Assembly (NCBI RefSeq): GCF_001898175.1
Contig: NZ_MKTH01000008.1
Span: 1 to 64,000 of the forward strand
DNA length: 64,000 nt
Direction: 5' to 3'
DNA from: Cellulomonas sp. 73-92
Lineage (GTDB): Bacteria > Actinomycetota > Actinomycetes > Actinomycetales > Cellulomonadaceae
A program made the position numbers and the translations under genes. Each line of letters begins with the position of its first letter. The first letter of the stretch is position 1. Below, in pieces: positions 36,524 through 45,521 of this stretch. The notes beneath the pieces are model-generated. The model had not been told where the DNA came from. It was given only the letters and a program-made list of their open reading frames with translations, and searched no databases.

Positions 36524-39500
36524 GGTCGCACCGCCCGTCGCCGGCGCAGCGGGATCGCCAGGAGCACCGTGAAGGCGCCGACGACGCCGACCAGCCACAG
36601 CCATCCGGTGCGCATCGGCGGCTCGTACCAGACGACGAGGTGGCCGCCGGTCGCGGGCACCTCGAAGGTCTGGCGCCAGCCGCTGTCGACGGCCCGCAGG
36701 GCGCGGCCGTCGAGCGTCGCATGCCACGCCGGGTCCGCCCGCTCGGCGAGGACCAGCGCGCGCGGCGACCCGGAAGCGTCGGCGCCGACCTGCGCGTCGA
36801 CGCCCCGACCGTCGGCGGCCACGGCCGTCGCGGGCTTGCCGGCGTCGGTGGGGTCGGCGCCGGCGGGCAGCAGCCGCGCCCAGGCGCTGACGACGTCGGG
36901 GCCCGGGGTCCCGTCGTCGCGCGGCGCGGGGCTCAGGCGCCACAGCGTGCCGGTCTCGTTGTCCGTGACGCGCGCCAGGCCGGGGGTGGAGTCCAGGCGG
37001 CCGACGAGCAGCGCGCGTGCGGCGCCGGCGGCCGCGTCGCCCGCCGCGGCGGGTGGGACGAGCACGTCGGCCACCGCCAGGCCCGCCAGCCGGCCGGAGA
37101 CGTCGGCGCTGGCCCCGTGGAACAGCTGGGCGGCGAGCGTGTCGACCTCCTCCGTCGCGGTGTCCGGAGGCGGCACCACGGGGGTCCGCAAGCCGCCGGA
37201 GAGCCCGCGGGTGGCCACCGCCGACGACGAGTCCACCAGCTGCGTGCCGTCGGCGCGCAGGAGCGTCCACGCCGCCCCGCCGCCGTCGTCGGACAGCGCG
37301 AGCACGCGCGCGGCGTTCGGCCCCTGCTGGACCTCCTGCGCCACGGCGGGCACGACGAGCCGGCCGAGCGGGCGCAGGGCGGTGGTGCCCGGCGCGGTCC
37401 AGGCCCACGAGGCGAGCGTGCCGACCGTGACGACGACCGCCACCACCGCCACCGCCGCGCTGACGGCCTGCCGCCAGCCGAAGGACCAGCGCGCGAGCCG
37501 TTCCCGCAGCCCCGCGGTGCCGAGCAGCGCCGCGCCCAGGAGACCGAGCAGGGCGAGCGACAGCGGGGCGCCCGTCCAGGCGGGGCCGACCGTGCCGCCG
37601 GCCACCACGACCGGGACGACCGCGACGAGGGACGCCGTCGCCAGCCCGAGCGCCGCGACGACCCAGCCGATCCGCACGCCGCGGGCCGCGGTGCGACCCC
37701 GCAGCAGCGCCAGCAGGGCGAGGACCAGCACCATGCCGCCCAGCGTGAGCGGCCAGACCTGCGCGACGCGGCCCGTCAGGCCGGCCGGCACGAGCGCGCC
37801 GCCGTCGACCGGCAGGCCGAGCAGCCGCTGCCACGGCGGGGCGGGCGTCGCCGCGACGGGCAGCCCCGGCTCGCCGACCAGCAGGCGCAGGCCGTCCTTG
37901 CCGCGCCGCCCCGCCTCGACGAGCAGCGGCGCCAGGACGGCCAGGGCCGGGACGGGGACGAGGAGCAGGCGCCAGCGGCGGCGCGGCACGGTGACGACGA
38001 CGGCGAGGATCGCGAGGACCGCCGGGGCCAGGAGCACGGGCGCGCCCGCCACGGCGACGGCGAGCGCGAGCGCCGCCCCTGCCGCGGCGGTGATCGATCC
38101 GGTGGGATCGGGCGCACCGACGAGGCGCGCGACGCCGCCAGGTGGCGTGGCCGCCGGCCGCTGGGTCGGCACGACGCCGGCCGGTGCGTGCCGGCCCGCC
38201 GGCGACGCGTCCTCGGTCAGGACGGCGTGGGACTCGTCCGGGCCGGGCTGCTCGTCGTCCACCGTCGCCACGCGGATCTCCGGGTGCAGCCCGGCCGCGG
38301 GCCGTGGCGCGTCGTCGTCGCCCTCCGCCCAGGCGACGGTGCGCTGCGCCCGGGTGAGGGCCAGCGCGTGCTCGTCGGACGCGACGGCGGTGACCACGCC
38401 GGAGACCACCTGGTCGACGCGCTGCACGCCGCACGCGCGTGCGATCCCGAGGGCCACCCAGGGCAGCGCGACGTGCGCGACGACCGCGCCCAGCCGGCCG
38501 GACCCGACGGCGAGCAGCAGCGGCGGCGCGGCGGCCCACACGAGGGCCGCCCACGCCCGCACGCCGGCGGACCTGGTGGCGGCCCCGGCGGCCGCCCAGG
38601 CACCGAGCCCTGCGAGCAGCACCGACCCGAGCATGACCACCGCCACGACGCCGGCGAGGTGGCCGCCGAGGACGGCCGCCGGCAGCGCCAGCACCAGGAG
38701 CAGCGGGTCGGCGGGCCCGGCCGCGCCGAGGCCGTCGCGCACCCAGCCGCTCGTCGCCGCCGCCCAGGCGTCCCCCCAGGACGTCGTCGCGGCGGCGAGC
38801 GCGCCACCGACCAGCCGGCCCCCGTCGCCCACGACCGGACCGAGGAGCGGCCCGAAGCCGAGGGCAGACGCCGCGAGCAGCAGGCCGGCCAGGGCCCCGA
38901 GGGTCCACCTGCGGCGCGTCGCCACCGCCGCCAGCTCGCCGATCTCCAGCTCCGACGGGGCGCGCTGCACCTTGCGCGCCTCGAGGCGCGCCAGCCGGCG
39001 GTCCTGCGCCTGCATCCACACGTCGCGCCAGGTCGCCTCCAGCGCCCACAGCGCGCGTCGCGGCAGCCGTCGCGTCGCCGCGGCCCGCCGCCGCGCGCGC
39101 CACAGGGCCGCGGGCCGCGTCAGCGCGCCGAAACCGCCCCGCACCTCGTCGGCCGCGGCCGCCGGCTGGTTGAACGCCAGCTCCCCCACCGCCCGGACCA
39201 GCGTCGCCAGCACGGCGACCGCCGCGACGAGCGGCAGCAGCGGCAGGGGCGCCGCGACGAGGCGGCTGTGCACCACCGCGCGCCGCCGGCGGGCGAGCGA
39301 GCGGCGGGGGTCGGCGGCGTCGGCCGCGCCGTCGCCGTCGAGGTCGACGTCGGGGCCCGTGCGGCCGCGCAGCCCGTTGAAGCGTGCCTGGGCGTGCCGC
39401 ACGACGGCGGAGGGCACGACGACCACGCGGTGGCCGGCCAGGCGGGCGCGCCGCGAGACGTCGAGGCCCGCCCCGAACTCGCCCAGCGCCGGGTCCGGCC

Positions 39501-40140
39501 CGCCGAGCGCGTCCCACACGTCGCGCCGCACGAGCGCGCCGGCGAGCCCCACCGCCAGCACGTCGGTGCGCCCGTCGAGCTGTCCCTGGTCGAGCTCGCC
39601 CGGCTCGACGTCGGTCATCCGGCGACCCCAGGGGGTGGTCCGCACGCCGACCTCGAGCAGCCGCTCGGGGTCGGTCCAGGTGCGCTGCTTGCTGCCCGCC
39701 AGCACCACCGAGGGCGCCCGGCCCACGGCCCGGACCAGCTCCGCGAGCGCGTCGGGGGCCGGCGCGCTGTCGTCGTGCAGCAGCCAGACCCACGGCGTGG
39801 CCTGCTCCTGGAGCGCCAGGTCCATGGTCGCCAGGCCGGCGCTGACCGCCCGCCCGAAGGTCGCCACGCCGGCGGCCGTGGTGCGCGTCAGGCGCGGCAT
39901 GGGGCCCGGCGGGGCGGCGGCGAAGGCCTCGTCGAGCAGCTCGGGGACGCCGTCCGGGCCACCGACGTCCACCACGAGCACGCGCACGGGCCGGCGCGTC
40001 TGCGCCGCGAGGGCGGTGAGCGTGGTGGGCAGGTACCGGGTCAGCCCGGCGGTCACGACGACGGCGGTCACCGGCGCCGTCACGGGGATCCCGGACGTCG
40101 CCGTCGTCGGCAGCGCGTGGGTGGAGAGCGTGTCGGTCAT
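36520..40140 (-). CDS. giant GT2 glycosyltransferase with multi-TM C-terminal region
   Basis: 1206 residues. A GT2 domain at residues 20-270 (VTAVVVTAGLTRYLPTTLTALAAQTRRPVRVLVVD; VWLLHDDSAPAPDAL as metal site; GAGLDVSRRARLAGHRVVVVP) is joined to about 14 membrane segments spread over 290-960, an extracellular domain of about 200 residues (about 965-1170), and a last membrane segment ending in RRRRAVRP. Domain plan resembles a transferase fused to its own channel or polymerase. Conserved beside DUF5719 and whiB2 in actinobacteria, with no established product. Start ATG at 40140 at the GT2 family N-terminus. Confidence 0.88.
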   Translation of the reverse strand: MTDTLSTHALPTTATSGIPVTAPVTAVVVTAGLTRYLPTTLTALAAQTRRPVRVLVVDVGGPDGVPELLDEAFAAAPPGPMPRLTRTTAAGVATFGRAVSAGLATMDLALQEQATPWVWLLHDDSAPAPDALAELVRAVGRAPSVVLAGSKQRTWTDPERLLEVGVRTTPWGRRMTDVEPGELDQGQLDGRTDVLAVGLAGALVRRDVWDALGGPDPALGEFGAGLDVSRRARLAGHRVVVVPSAVVRHAQARFNGLRGRTGPDVDLDGDGAADAADPRRSLARRRRAVVHSRLVAAPLPLLPLVAAVAVLATLVRAVGELAFNQPAAAADEVRGGFGALTRPAALWRARRRAAATRRLPRRALWALEATWRDVWMQAQDRRLARLEARKVQRAPSELEIGELAAVATRRRWTLGALAGLLLAASALGFGPLLGPVVGDGGRLVGGALAAATTSWGDAWAAATSGWVRDGLGAAGPADPLLLVLALPAAVLGGHLAGVVAVVMLGSVLLAGLGAWAAAGAATRSAGVRAWAALVWAAAPPLLLAVGSGRLGAVVAHVALPWVALGIARACGVQRVDQVVSGVVTAVASDEHALALTRAQRTVAWAEGDDDAPRPAAGLHPEIRVATVDDEQPGPDESHAVLTEDASPAGRHAPAGVVPTQRPAATPPGGVARLVGAPDPTGSITAAAGAALALAVAVAGAPVLLAPAVLAILAVVVTVPRRRWRLLLVPVPALAVLAPLLVEAGRRGKDGLRLLVGEPGLPVAATPAPPWQRLLGLPVDGGALVPAGLTGRVAQVWPLTLGGMVLVLALLALLRGRTAARGVRIGWVVAALGLATASLVAVVPVVVAGGTVGPAWTGAPLSLALLGLLGAALLGTAGLRERLARWSFGWRQAVSAAVAVVAVVVTVGTLASWAWTAPGTTALRPLGRLVVPAVAQEVQQGPNAARVLALSDDGGGAAWTLLRADGTQLVDSSSAVATRGLSGGLRTPVVPPPDTATEEVDTLAAQLFHGASADVSGRLAGLAVADVLVPPAAAGDAAAGAARALLVGRLDSTPGLARVTDNETGTLWRLSPAPRDDGTPGPDVVSAWARLLPAGADPTDAGKPATAVAADGRGVDAQVGADASGSPRALVLAERADPAWHATLDGRALRAVDSGWRQTFEVPATGGHLVVWYEPPMRTGWLWLVGVVGAFTVLLAIPLRRRRAVRP

Positions 40141-40228
40141 GACCGCGCCATCATCGGACGCGGTCGGCGTGGGACCCGGGTGCGACACTCGCCCGGGGCC
40201 GATCCGTTCGCTGTGAACCGGCCGAACC

Positions 40229-40558
40229 TCAGACGACACGGCGCTTGAGCTTGCGCCGCTCACGCTCCGACAACCCGCCCCAGATGCCGAACCGCTCGTC
40301 GTTCGCCAGCGCGTACTCCAGGCACTCCGCCCGGACCTCGCACTGGGTGCAGACCTTCTTCGCCTCCCGCGTCGAGCCGCCCTTCTCGGGGAAGAACGCC
40401 TCGGGATCCGTCTGGGCGCACAGGGCGCGCTCCTGCCACGAGAGCAGGCCGTCGTCGTCGACGGCGTCGGCCGCGAACAGCGGCAGGACGTTGCCGGCGG
40501 GCGCCGGCGTCCGGGCGACGGAGGTGGCGTCCCCGTCGTCGTCGAGCAGGTTCCACAT
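40229..40558 (-). CDS. whiB2: WhiB-type iron-sulfur regulator (WhiB2/WhmD group)
   Basis: 109 residues. The four cluster ligands are Cys47, Cys70, Cys73 and Cys79 (C-x22-C-x2-C-x5-C), followed by the GIWGG turn (91-95) and a basic C-terminus (RRKLKRR) that contacts DNA. WhiB2/WhmD is essential for septation and, with WhiA, switches on division genes in Streptomyces and mycobacteria. The neighbourhood (zincin-like and DUF3499 genes nearby) is that of Rv3260c. GGAGG precedes the ATG. Confidence 0.95.
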   Translation of the reverse strand: MWNLLDDDGDATSVARTPAPAGNVLPLFAADAVDDDGLLSWQERALCAQTDPEAFFPEKGGSTREAKKVCTQCEVRAECLEYALANDERFGIWGGLSERERRKLKRRVV

Positions 40559-40633
40559 GGGTGCCTCCGTGGTGTTCTCTCGGGCTCAGGGCTGCTCGGT
40601 ACGGGCGTGCCAAGGACTTGCGTTGAGGGAATT

Positions 40634-40643
40634 ACACGCGTGT
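40634..40643. promoter_or_regulatory. 10-base palindrome in the whiB2 upstream region
   Basis: ACACGCGTGT, in an unusually AT-containing stretch (GGAATTACACGCG) 76 bases upstream of the whiB2 ATG. Could be a regulator site; none is identified. Confidence 0.35.
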
Positions 40644-40699
40644 CGTTCAGGTGGCGTCAAGCCGAGCCGTGATATCCGGGCCACCCGGACGGGTGAACT

Positions 40700-40705
40700 T
40701 AGGCT
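40700..40705 (+). promoter_or_regulatory. -10 hexamer of the TIGR03089 gene (leaderless)
   Basis: TAGGCT, 6 bases before the GTG at 40712. Confidence 0.5.
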
Positions 40706-40711
40706 GGGCGC

Positions 40712-41443
40712 GTGACCGGCTCCCCCGTGACGTCCCTGCACACCCGCCTGGCCCGTGCCGCCAGGCCCGCGCTGACCTGGTACGGCGACGGCGGCGAACG
40801 CGTCGAGCTGTCCGGCCCGGTGCTCGCGCAGTGGGTGACGAAGGCGTCCAACCTGCTCGTGGAGGAGCTCGACGCGGGCCCAGGCTACCGGGTGCTCCTC
40901 GACCTCCCGGGCCACTGGCGGGCGGTCGTGTGGGCGCTGGCGGTCTGGCGGGTGGGCGCCTGCGTCGTCGTGCCCGACGAGGCCGGCGCGGCCCCCGGCG
41001 AGGACGCTGTGCTCACCGCCTCGCCCTCGTCGTTCCCGGGCCGGCACGGGGTCGTGGCGGTGGCGCTGCCGGCGCTCGCGCGCTCGTTCCCCGAGCCCCT
41101 GGCCGACGGCGTGCTCGACGGCGCGACCGTCCTGTCCTACGGCGACGCGCTGGGCTACGTGCCGGTGGCCGACCCCGGGGCCCCGGCGCTGGCCGGCCCC
41201 TCGGGGGCGGTGACCTACGCCGGCCTGGTGCGGCCCGGGGCCGACGCCGGACGCGTGCTGCTCGACGCGACCGCGACGCCGCTCGACGGGCTGCTGCGTG
41301 CCGTGCTCGACGTGCTGGCCGCCGACGGGTCGGTGGTGCTCGTCGGCGGCGGCTACGCCGAGCAGCTCCGGGCGGACGACGAGCGCCGGGCGCGGCTGGT
41401 GGCGAGCGAGCACGTCACGGCGTCGGCGCCGACAGCTGGGTGA
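40712..41443 (+). CDS. TIGR03089 family protein
   Basis: 243 residues. Matches the actinobacterial TIGR03089 family, which resembles the N-terminal part of AMP-forming acyl-CoA synthetases (LTWYGDGGERVELSGPVLAQWVTKASNLLVEEL ... VLLDLPGHWRAVVWALAVWRVGACVVVPD) but lacks the ATP-binding P-loop and adenylation core. So no synthetase activity is expected, and its job is unknown. A leaderless promoter is in place. Its last 29 bases overlap the 3' end of the opposing membrane protein gene. Confidence 0.9.
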   Translation: MTGSPVTSLHTRLARAARPALTWYGDGGERVELSGPVLAQWVTKASNLLVEELDAGPGYRVLLDLPGHWRAVVWALAVWRVGACVVVPDEAGAAPGEDAVLTASPSSFPGRHGVVAVALPALARSFPEPLADGVLDGATVLSYGDALGYVPVADPGAPALAGPSGAVTYAGLVRPGADAGRVLLDATATPLDGLLRAVLDVLAADGSVVLVGGGYAEQLRADDERRARLVASEHVTASAPTAG

Positions 41444-43496
41444 GCGACCCGTCCGGGGCGAGCGACCACGCCCACACCGCGTCGTTGCGCGTCACGACCG
41501 CCCGGGGCGGGCCGGAGATCCGGCGCTCCCACTGCGTGCCGACGACGTTCGGCGCGAACGGCACGGAGTTGGGGTCGAACCCGAGCGGCGTCGGGTCTTC
41601 GGACAGCACGACGAGCGCGCCGCCCCACGCCCGGGCCACCTGCGCCAGCTGGTCCCGCGACGGGTTGTCGGTGAACTCGACGACCTCGACGCCGCAGATC
41701 ACGCGCAGCGTCGCCAGGTACTTCCACGGCGCCGACTTCACCCACACCACCCGGGTCGCGCCGATCCGCTGGAGCGCCGTGCACGTGCCGTCGACGAGGG
41801 ACAGCTGGCCGCCGAGCTCACGGTGCGCCGCCACGGGGAACCAGGTGGACACCGGCACGGCGATCGTGGCGATCACCACCAGCGCCGCCGGGACGCGCCA
41901 GAACCACCGGCGGCGTTCCCACGCCGCGGCGAGGGCGATCACCGCGAGCACCACCGCGGCCGGCAGGGCCACCGGCAGGAGCCGCCGCACGGCCCAGATC
42001 TGGTCCGGCGTGATGGCGGGCGCCACGAGGTAGAGCGTCGACCCGGCCACCGCCATAGACGCGAGCGCCGCGGCCGCGACGTCGCGGCGCACGGCGATGC
42101 GCCGCACCACGACCACCGCCCCGACCGCGGCGGCGACGAGGGTGGGCCAGCCCAGGTACCAGGCGAGCCACGTCAGCGTCCGCTCGTCGTACGTGCGGGT
42201 CCCGTCCGGCGGCAGGCCCTCGGCCCCCTGGACCTCGGCGATCGCCTGTGCCGCGGGGCTGCCGGCGGGCGCGCCGCGCACGGTCAGCCACAGCGGTCGC
42301 GAGGCCAGGACCACGAACGCGGCCACGACGAGCACCTGGCCGGCCGTGCCCAGGGCGCGCCGGTGCCGGCCCAGCCAGGCCCGCACCCGGTCGCGCAGCC
42401 GGGAGTCCAGCACGGCACCGACGACGACGAGCAGCGCGGCCGTGCCACCCAGCAGCAGCGCGAGCTGGGAGCTGAGGTCGTCCAGGTAGTCGGGCGACAG
42501 GAGCACGAGGTCGACGAGCCCGAGCGCGCCGATGCCGCCCATGACGGCCAGCGCGAGGGCGGCGTGGCGGGCCAGGCGGCGCCGCTCCTCGGGGTCCTCG
42601 GCGGCGAGCACCACGCACGCCAGCCCGAGCGCGGCGCCCGCGACGACCAGCGCGCCGTCGATCCGCGCGGCGGCCGCCGCACCCACCATGCCGCCGGCCA
42701 GCGCGAACGCGCCGCCCGAGGGGCGCTGCCGGGCGCCGATCAGCATCGCCACCCCGCCGAACGTCAGCGCCAGGACAAGCGGCTCCGTGTACGCCGACCG
42801 CGTGAAGGCCAGCATCGGCAGGGCGCACGCGACACCCGCGGCCGCGAGCAGCGACCACCACGGCCCGACGAGCCTCCGCGCGACCGCGAAGACCGCCACG
42901 ATCGCCACCGCACCGACCAGGACGTTCGCCCACAGCACGGCCGGCGGGCCGCCCGCCCAGCCCACGGTGGCCAGCAGGGCGGGCAGCGCGCTGTTGCCCT
43001 GCGGCAGCAGGACGCCGCCGTGGACGGTGAAGCCGTCGGTCGCCGCGCTCGCGCCGGCCACCGCGCCCTGGAGCGCCGAGCCGACGGGGATCCGGGACGA
43101 CGGGTGGGTCGTCAGCCACCAGGCCTCGAGCGTGAGGAACCCCGGGTCGCGCTGCACGACCACGTACCGACCGGCCGTCGCGACGCCCCACCCGCTCCAC
43201 CCACCCACCAGCGTGAGCAGGCCGACGATGGGGCCCACCCTGCCGCCGGCCGGCGGCGGGGGCACCAGGCGCCAGGTCAGCGCGACGAGCAGCGCCCACA
43301 GGGGCAGCACGACGAAGGGGCGGAACTGTCCGACGAGCGTCGCGCCCAGGGCGGGCACCGTCAGGCAACCGAGGATCACCGGGAGCCGGTCCGGCAGCTC
43401 GCGCAGCAGCCGGACGCCCCGGCCTCCTCGCCGGGACGAGGTCACGTGCCGGGCCGGCACCGCCTCGGACGCCGCGGCGATCTGGTCGACCACCAC
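41415..43496 (-). CDS. large multi-pass membrane protein, probable GT-C-type glycosyltransferase
   Basis: About 693 residues from the GTG at 43496 (a GATGGT hexamer lies 8 bases upstream; a GTG at 43445 is an alternative). Some 12-14 membrane segments over residues 35-560, then a soluble C-terminal part of about 130 residues. RDPGFLTLEAWWLTTHPSSRIP near the N-terminus, HGGVLLPQGNSALPALLA and SAYTEPLVLAL fit lipid-sugar-using GT-C enzymes (Arn/PMT-like loops) but no diagnostic Asp-Glu motif could be fixed. Sits at the edge of the glycan region. Specific function not assigned. Confidence 0.7.
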   Translation of the reverse strand: MVVDQIAAASEAVPARHVTSSRRGGRGVRLLRELPDRLPVILGCLTVPALGATLVGQFRPFVVLPLWALLVALTWRLVPPPPAGGRVGPIVGLLTLVGGWSGWGVATAGRYVVVQRDPGFLTLEAWWLTTHPSSRIPVGSALQGAVAGASAATDGFTVHGGVLLPQGNSALPALLATVGWAGGPPAVLWANVLVGAVAIVAVFAVARRLVGPWWSLLAAAGVACALPMLAFTRSAYTEPLVLALTFGGVAMLIGARQRPSGGAFALAGGMVGAAAAARIDGALVVAGAALGLACVVLAAEDPEERRRLARHAALALAVMGGIGALGLVDLVLLSPDYLDDLSSQLALLLGGTAALLVVVGAVLDSRLRDRVRAWLGRHRRALGTAGQVLVVAAFVVLASRPLWLTVRGAPAGSPAAQAIAEVQGAEGLPPDGTRTYDERTLTWLAWYLGWPTLVAAAVGAVVVVRRIAVRRDVAAAALASMAVAGSTLYLVAPAITPDQIWAVRRLLPVALPAAVVLAVIALAAAWERRRWFWRVPAALVVIATIAVPVSTWFPVAAHRELGGQLSLVDGTCTALQRIGATRVVWVKSAPWKYLATLRVICGVEVVEFTDNPSRDQLAQVARAWGGALVVLSEDPTPLGFDPNSVPFAPNVVGTQWERRISGPPRAVVTRNDAVWAWSLAPDGSLTQLSAPTP

Positions 43497-43642
43497 CTCA
43501 CACAACCATCCGGCGCGTGATCCCGCGCGGCAGGTCCGAGGCACGGGCACCTGCACCGTCGCCAGTGGCGCCGCGGACGGAGGGCCGGCGCTCGGCGGAT
43601 CGGGCTGCCGGCGCTCGGCGGGCGGCGGCGACCACGCCCCTC

Positions 43643-43648
43643 TACGGT
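43643..43648 (+). promoter_or_regulatory. -10 hexamer of the methyltransferase gene (leaderless)
   Basis: TACGGT, 6 bases before the GTG at 43655. Confidence 0.5.
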
Positions 43649-43654
43649 CGAGGC

Positions 43655-44407
43655 GTGCCGCAGCCCCCGAGCCGACTGCCCCCGCTGACCTGGTGGGGGA
43701 CGATGCGCTGGGCCGCCCTCGGCGCCCTGCTGCCCACCCGCCGCGACCTGCTCGTCGTCGAGCTCGGCTGCGGCTTGGGGGCCTTCGGCGCCCGGCTCGC
43801 CTCGACCTACGCGCGCTACGCCGGCGTCGAGCCGGACGCGGCCTCGGCCGCCGTGGCCCGCGAGCGCGTCGCGCCCTGGGCGGGGCTCGTCGTGCCGTCC
43901 GTCGCCGACCTCCCGGCGGGCGAGGCGGGGCTGCTGTGCGCGTTCGAGGTGCTCGAGCACCTGCCCGACGACGCCGGGGAGCTCCGCCGCTGGTGCCGCC
44001 TCGCGGCGCCCGGCGCGCTCGTCGTCCTCTCCGTCCCCGCGGAACCGCGGCGCTTCGGTCCGTGGGACGAGAAGGTCGGGCACCTCCGCCGCTACAGCCG
44101 CGAGACCGTCGCGGAGCTGTTCCGCGCCGCCGGCGTGGAGCCGGTGCGGGTGGTCCACTACGGCTACCCGTTCGGGTACGCCCTCGAGGCGGCGCGCAAC
44201 GCGGTCGCGCGGCGGCATGCCGACGAGGTCCGCGGCGTGCCGGTAAACCGGCGCACCGAGAGCTCGGGCCGGCAGCGGCAGGCGCGCAGCGCGGCGATGG
44301 GCGCGCTGCGGGCCGGCGTCTCGCGGCCGTTCCTCGCGTGGCAGGGCCGCCACCCGGACCGGGGTCCCGGGATCGTCGCGCTCGGCCGGGTCACCGGCGA
44401 CGCCTGA
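43655..44407 (+). CDS. class I SAM-dependent methyltransferase
   Basis: 250 residues, start at the GTG placed 6 bases after TACGGT. Motif I LVVELGCGLGAFGARLA (about 33-49), motif II acidic turn AGVEPDAASA, then LLCAFEVLEHLPDDAGELRRWCRLAAPGALVVLSVPAE. VGHLRRYSRETVAELFRAAGVEPVRVVHYGYPFGYALE is typical of methyltransferases in polysaccharide and lipid clusters. No membrane segment. A sugar or lipid-carrier acceptor is likely from the context but not shown. Confidence 0.88.
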   Translation: MPQPPSRLPPLTWWGTMRWAALGALLPTRRDLLVVELGCGLGAFGARLASTYARYAGVEPDAASAAVARERVAPWAGLVVPSVADLPAGEAGLLCAFEVLEHLPDDAGELRRWCRLAAPGALVVLSVPAEPRRFGPWDEKVGHLRRYSRETVAELFRAAGVEPVRVVHYGYPFGYALEAARNAVARRHADEVRGVPVNRRTESSGRQRQARSAAMGALRAGVSRPFLAWQGRHPDRGPGIVALGRVTGDA

Positions 44408-44421
44408 CGCAGCGGACGACG

Positions 44422-44436
44422 AGGGGCGGCGCCCCT
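44422..44436. terminator. candidate bidirectional terminator
   Basis: AGGGGC - GGC - GCCCCT, 6 bp stem, 15 bases after the methyltransferase stop and 99 before the stop of the converging gene. The remaining 127-base interval shows nothing else convincing. Confidence 0.4.
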
Positions 44437-44534
44437 GCCGGACCGGCCGAGCCTGAGCCAGCCGACCACGAGCTTCCTCACCGCCAGGCTGGACGGGTCG
44501 CACGGCCGCCGCCGCAGTCCCGCCTGACCGACCG

Positions 44535-45494
44535 TCACCGGTCCGACGGCGCCCGGTCTTCTCCCCGGGTCGACGCCGTCGCGGGCGAGGGCGCGCGGCG
44601 GGTGAGCACGTAGCCGGCGGCCGCCATCGCGACGTCGACGACGGTCTGGACCAGGCGCGTGACGATGACGAGGACCACGGCGGACCCCGCGGGCAGGGCG
44701 CCCGCGAGCAGCACGCCGAGCACGAGCTCGCGCGGCCCGAGGCCCGCCGGGGCCACCACCACGACGAAGCCGGCCACCCAGGCGATGGCGTAGGCGCCGA
44801 TCACCGCCACCAGCGACGACCGGCCGAGGCCCAGCCCGAGGCCGACGAGCCACACCTGGAACCCGACGACGCACCAGCCGAGCAGCGCCCACCCCGTCGC
44901 GGCCGCGGTCCCCCGCGCGGTCATCGGGTGCTCGAGGGGCTCGCGTCGCAGGACGCGCATCGCCAGCGCGAGCAGCCGGTTGAGCACGGCGGGCGCCAGG
45001 AACGCCAGCGCCACGGGCAGCGAGAGCCACAGCCAGCCGCGCGCCGCGATCGAGCGTCCGGACAGGACGAGCAGCGGGACCGCCGCCACGAGGGCGGTGG
45101 CGATCGCCACGACGGTGGCCACGGCGATGGCGCTGAACGAGCGCCGGCGAGGGACCTGCCGGTCCAGGCCCAGCTCGCTGGCGGCCACCATGTGCCACAC
45201 GCCGCCGGGGACGTACTTGCCGATCTGGCTGAGGAAGAACACCTCGAACGACGCCCGGACACCCAGCCGGGAGCCGAGGTCGGTCAGCACCGCGCGCCAG
45301 CTGGCCCACGTGCACCCGAGGTAGACGACGTTCACCGCGACCGCCAGGAGCGCGTTGCCGAGCGGGAGCCGATGCAGGGCGGCGACGATCGGGCCCCAGT
45401 CGCTGGCGATCGCGTAGGCCGCACCGGCCAGCGCCACGACGACGAAGCCGATCCGGACCCATGGCGACCTGAGCACGCCGAGCACCGCCGTCAC
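44535..45494 (-). CDS. UPF0104 / lysylphosphatidylglycerol synthase TM-region family protein
   Basis: 319 residues with about 8 membrane segments. Family marks: FFLSQIGKYVPGGVWHMVAASELG (about 86-109) and FVVVVAPAGLGPRELVLGVLLAG (about 245-267), the paired blocks of UPF0104 'flippase-like' proteins. No synthase domain, so a lipid or lipid-sugar transport role is more likely than aminoacyl-lipid synthesis. Start GTG at 45494 has a GGGAGG too close to it; GTG at 45485 would be better spaced. Third gene after two glycosyltransferases on the same strand. Confidence 0.85.
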   Translation of the reverse strand: MTAVLGVLRSPWVRIGFVVVALAGAAYAIASDWGPIVAALHRLPLGNALLAVAVNVVYLGCTWASWRAVLTDLGSRLGVRASFEVFFLSQIGKYVPGGVWHMVAASELGLDRQVPRRRSFSAIAVATVVAIATALVAAVPLLVLSGRSIAARGWLWLSLPVALAFLAPAVLNRLLALAMRVLRREPLEHPMTARGTAAATGWALLGWCVVGFQVWLVGLGLGLGRSSLVAVIGAYAIAWVAGFVVVVAPAGLGPRELVLGVLLAGALPAGSAVVLVIVTRLVQTVVDVAMAAAGYVLTRRAPSPATASTRGEDRAPSDR

Positions 45495-45521
45495 GCCTCC
45501 CTCACGGCCGACCGGTGCCCA

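Noticed and set aside
33899..40216. A 2105-codon open frame on the plus strand opposite the giant GT2 and DUF5719 genes
   Set aside because: It is the antisense shadow of genuine genes. Its composition is Arg/Ala/Pro/Ser repeats without folded-protein features, and stop codons are rare in any frame at this GC content.
44408..44534. A small gene or pseudogene between the methyltransferase and UPF0104 genes
   Set aside because: No frame with start signals and coding-like third positions; only a short hairpin stands out.
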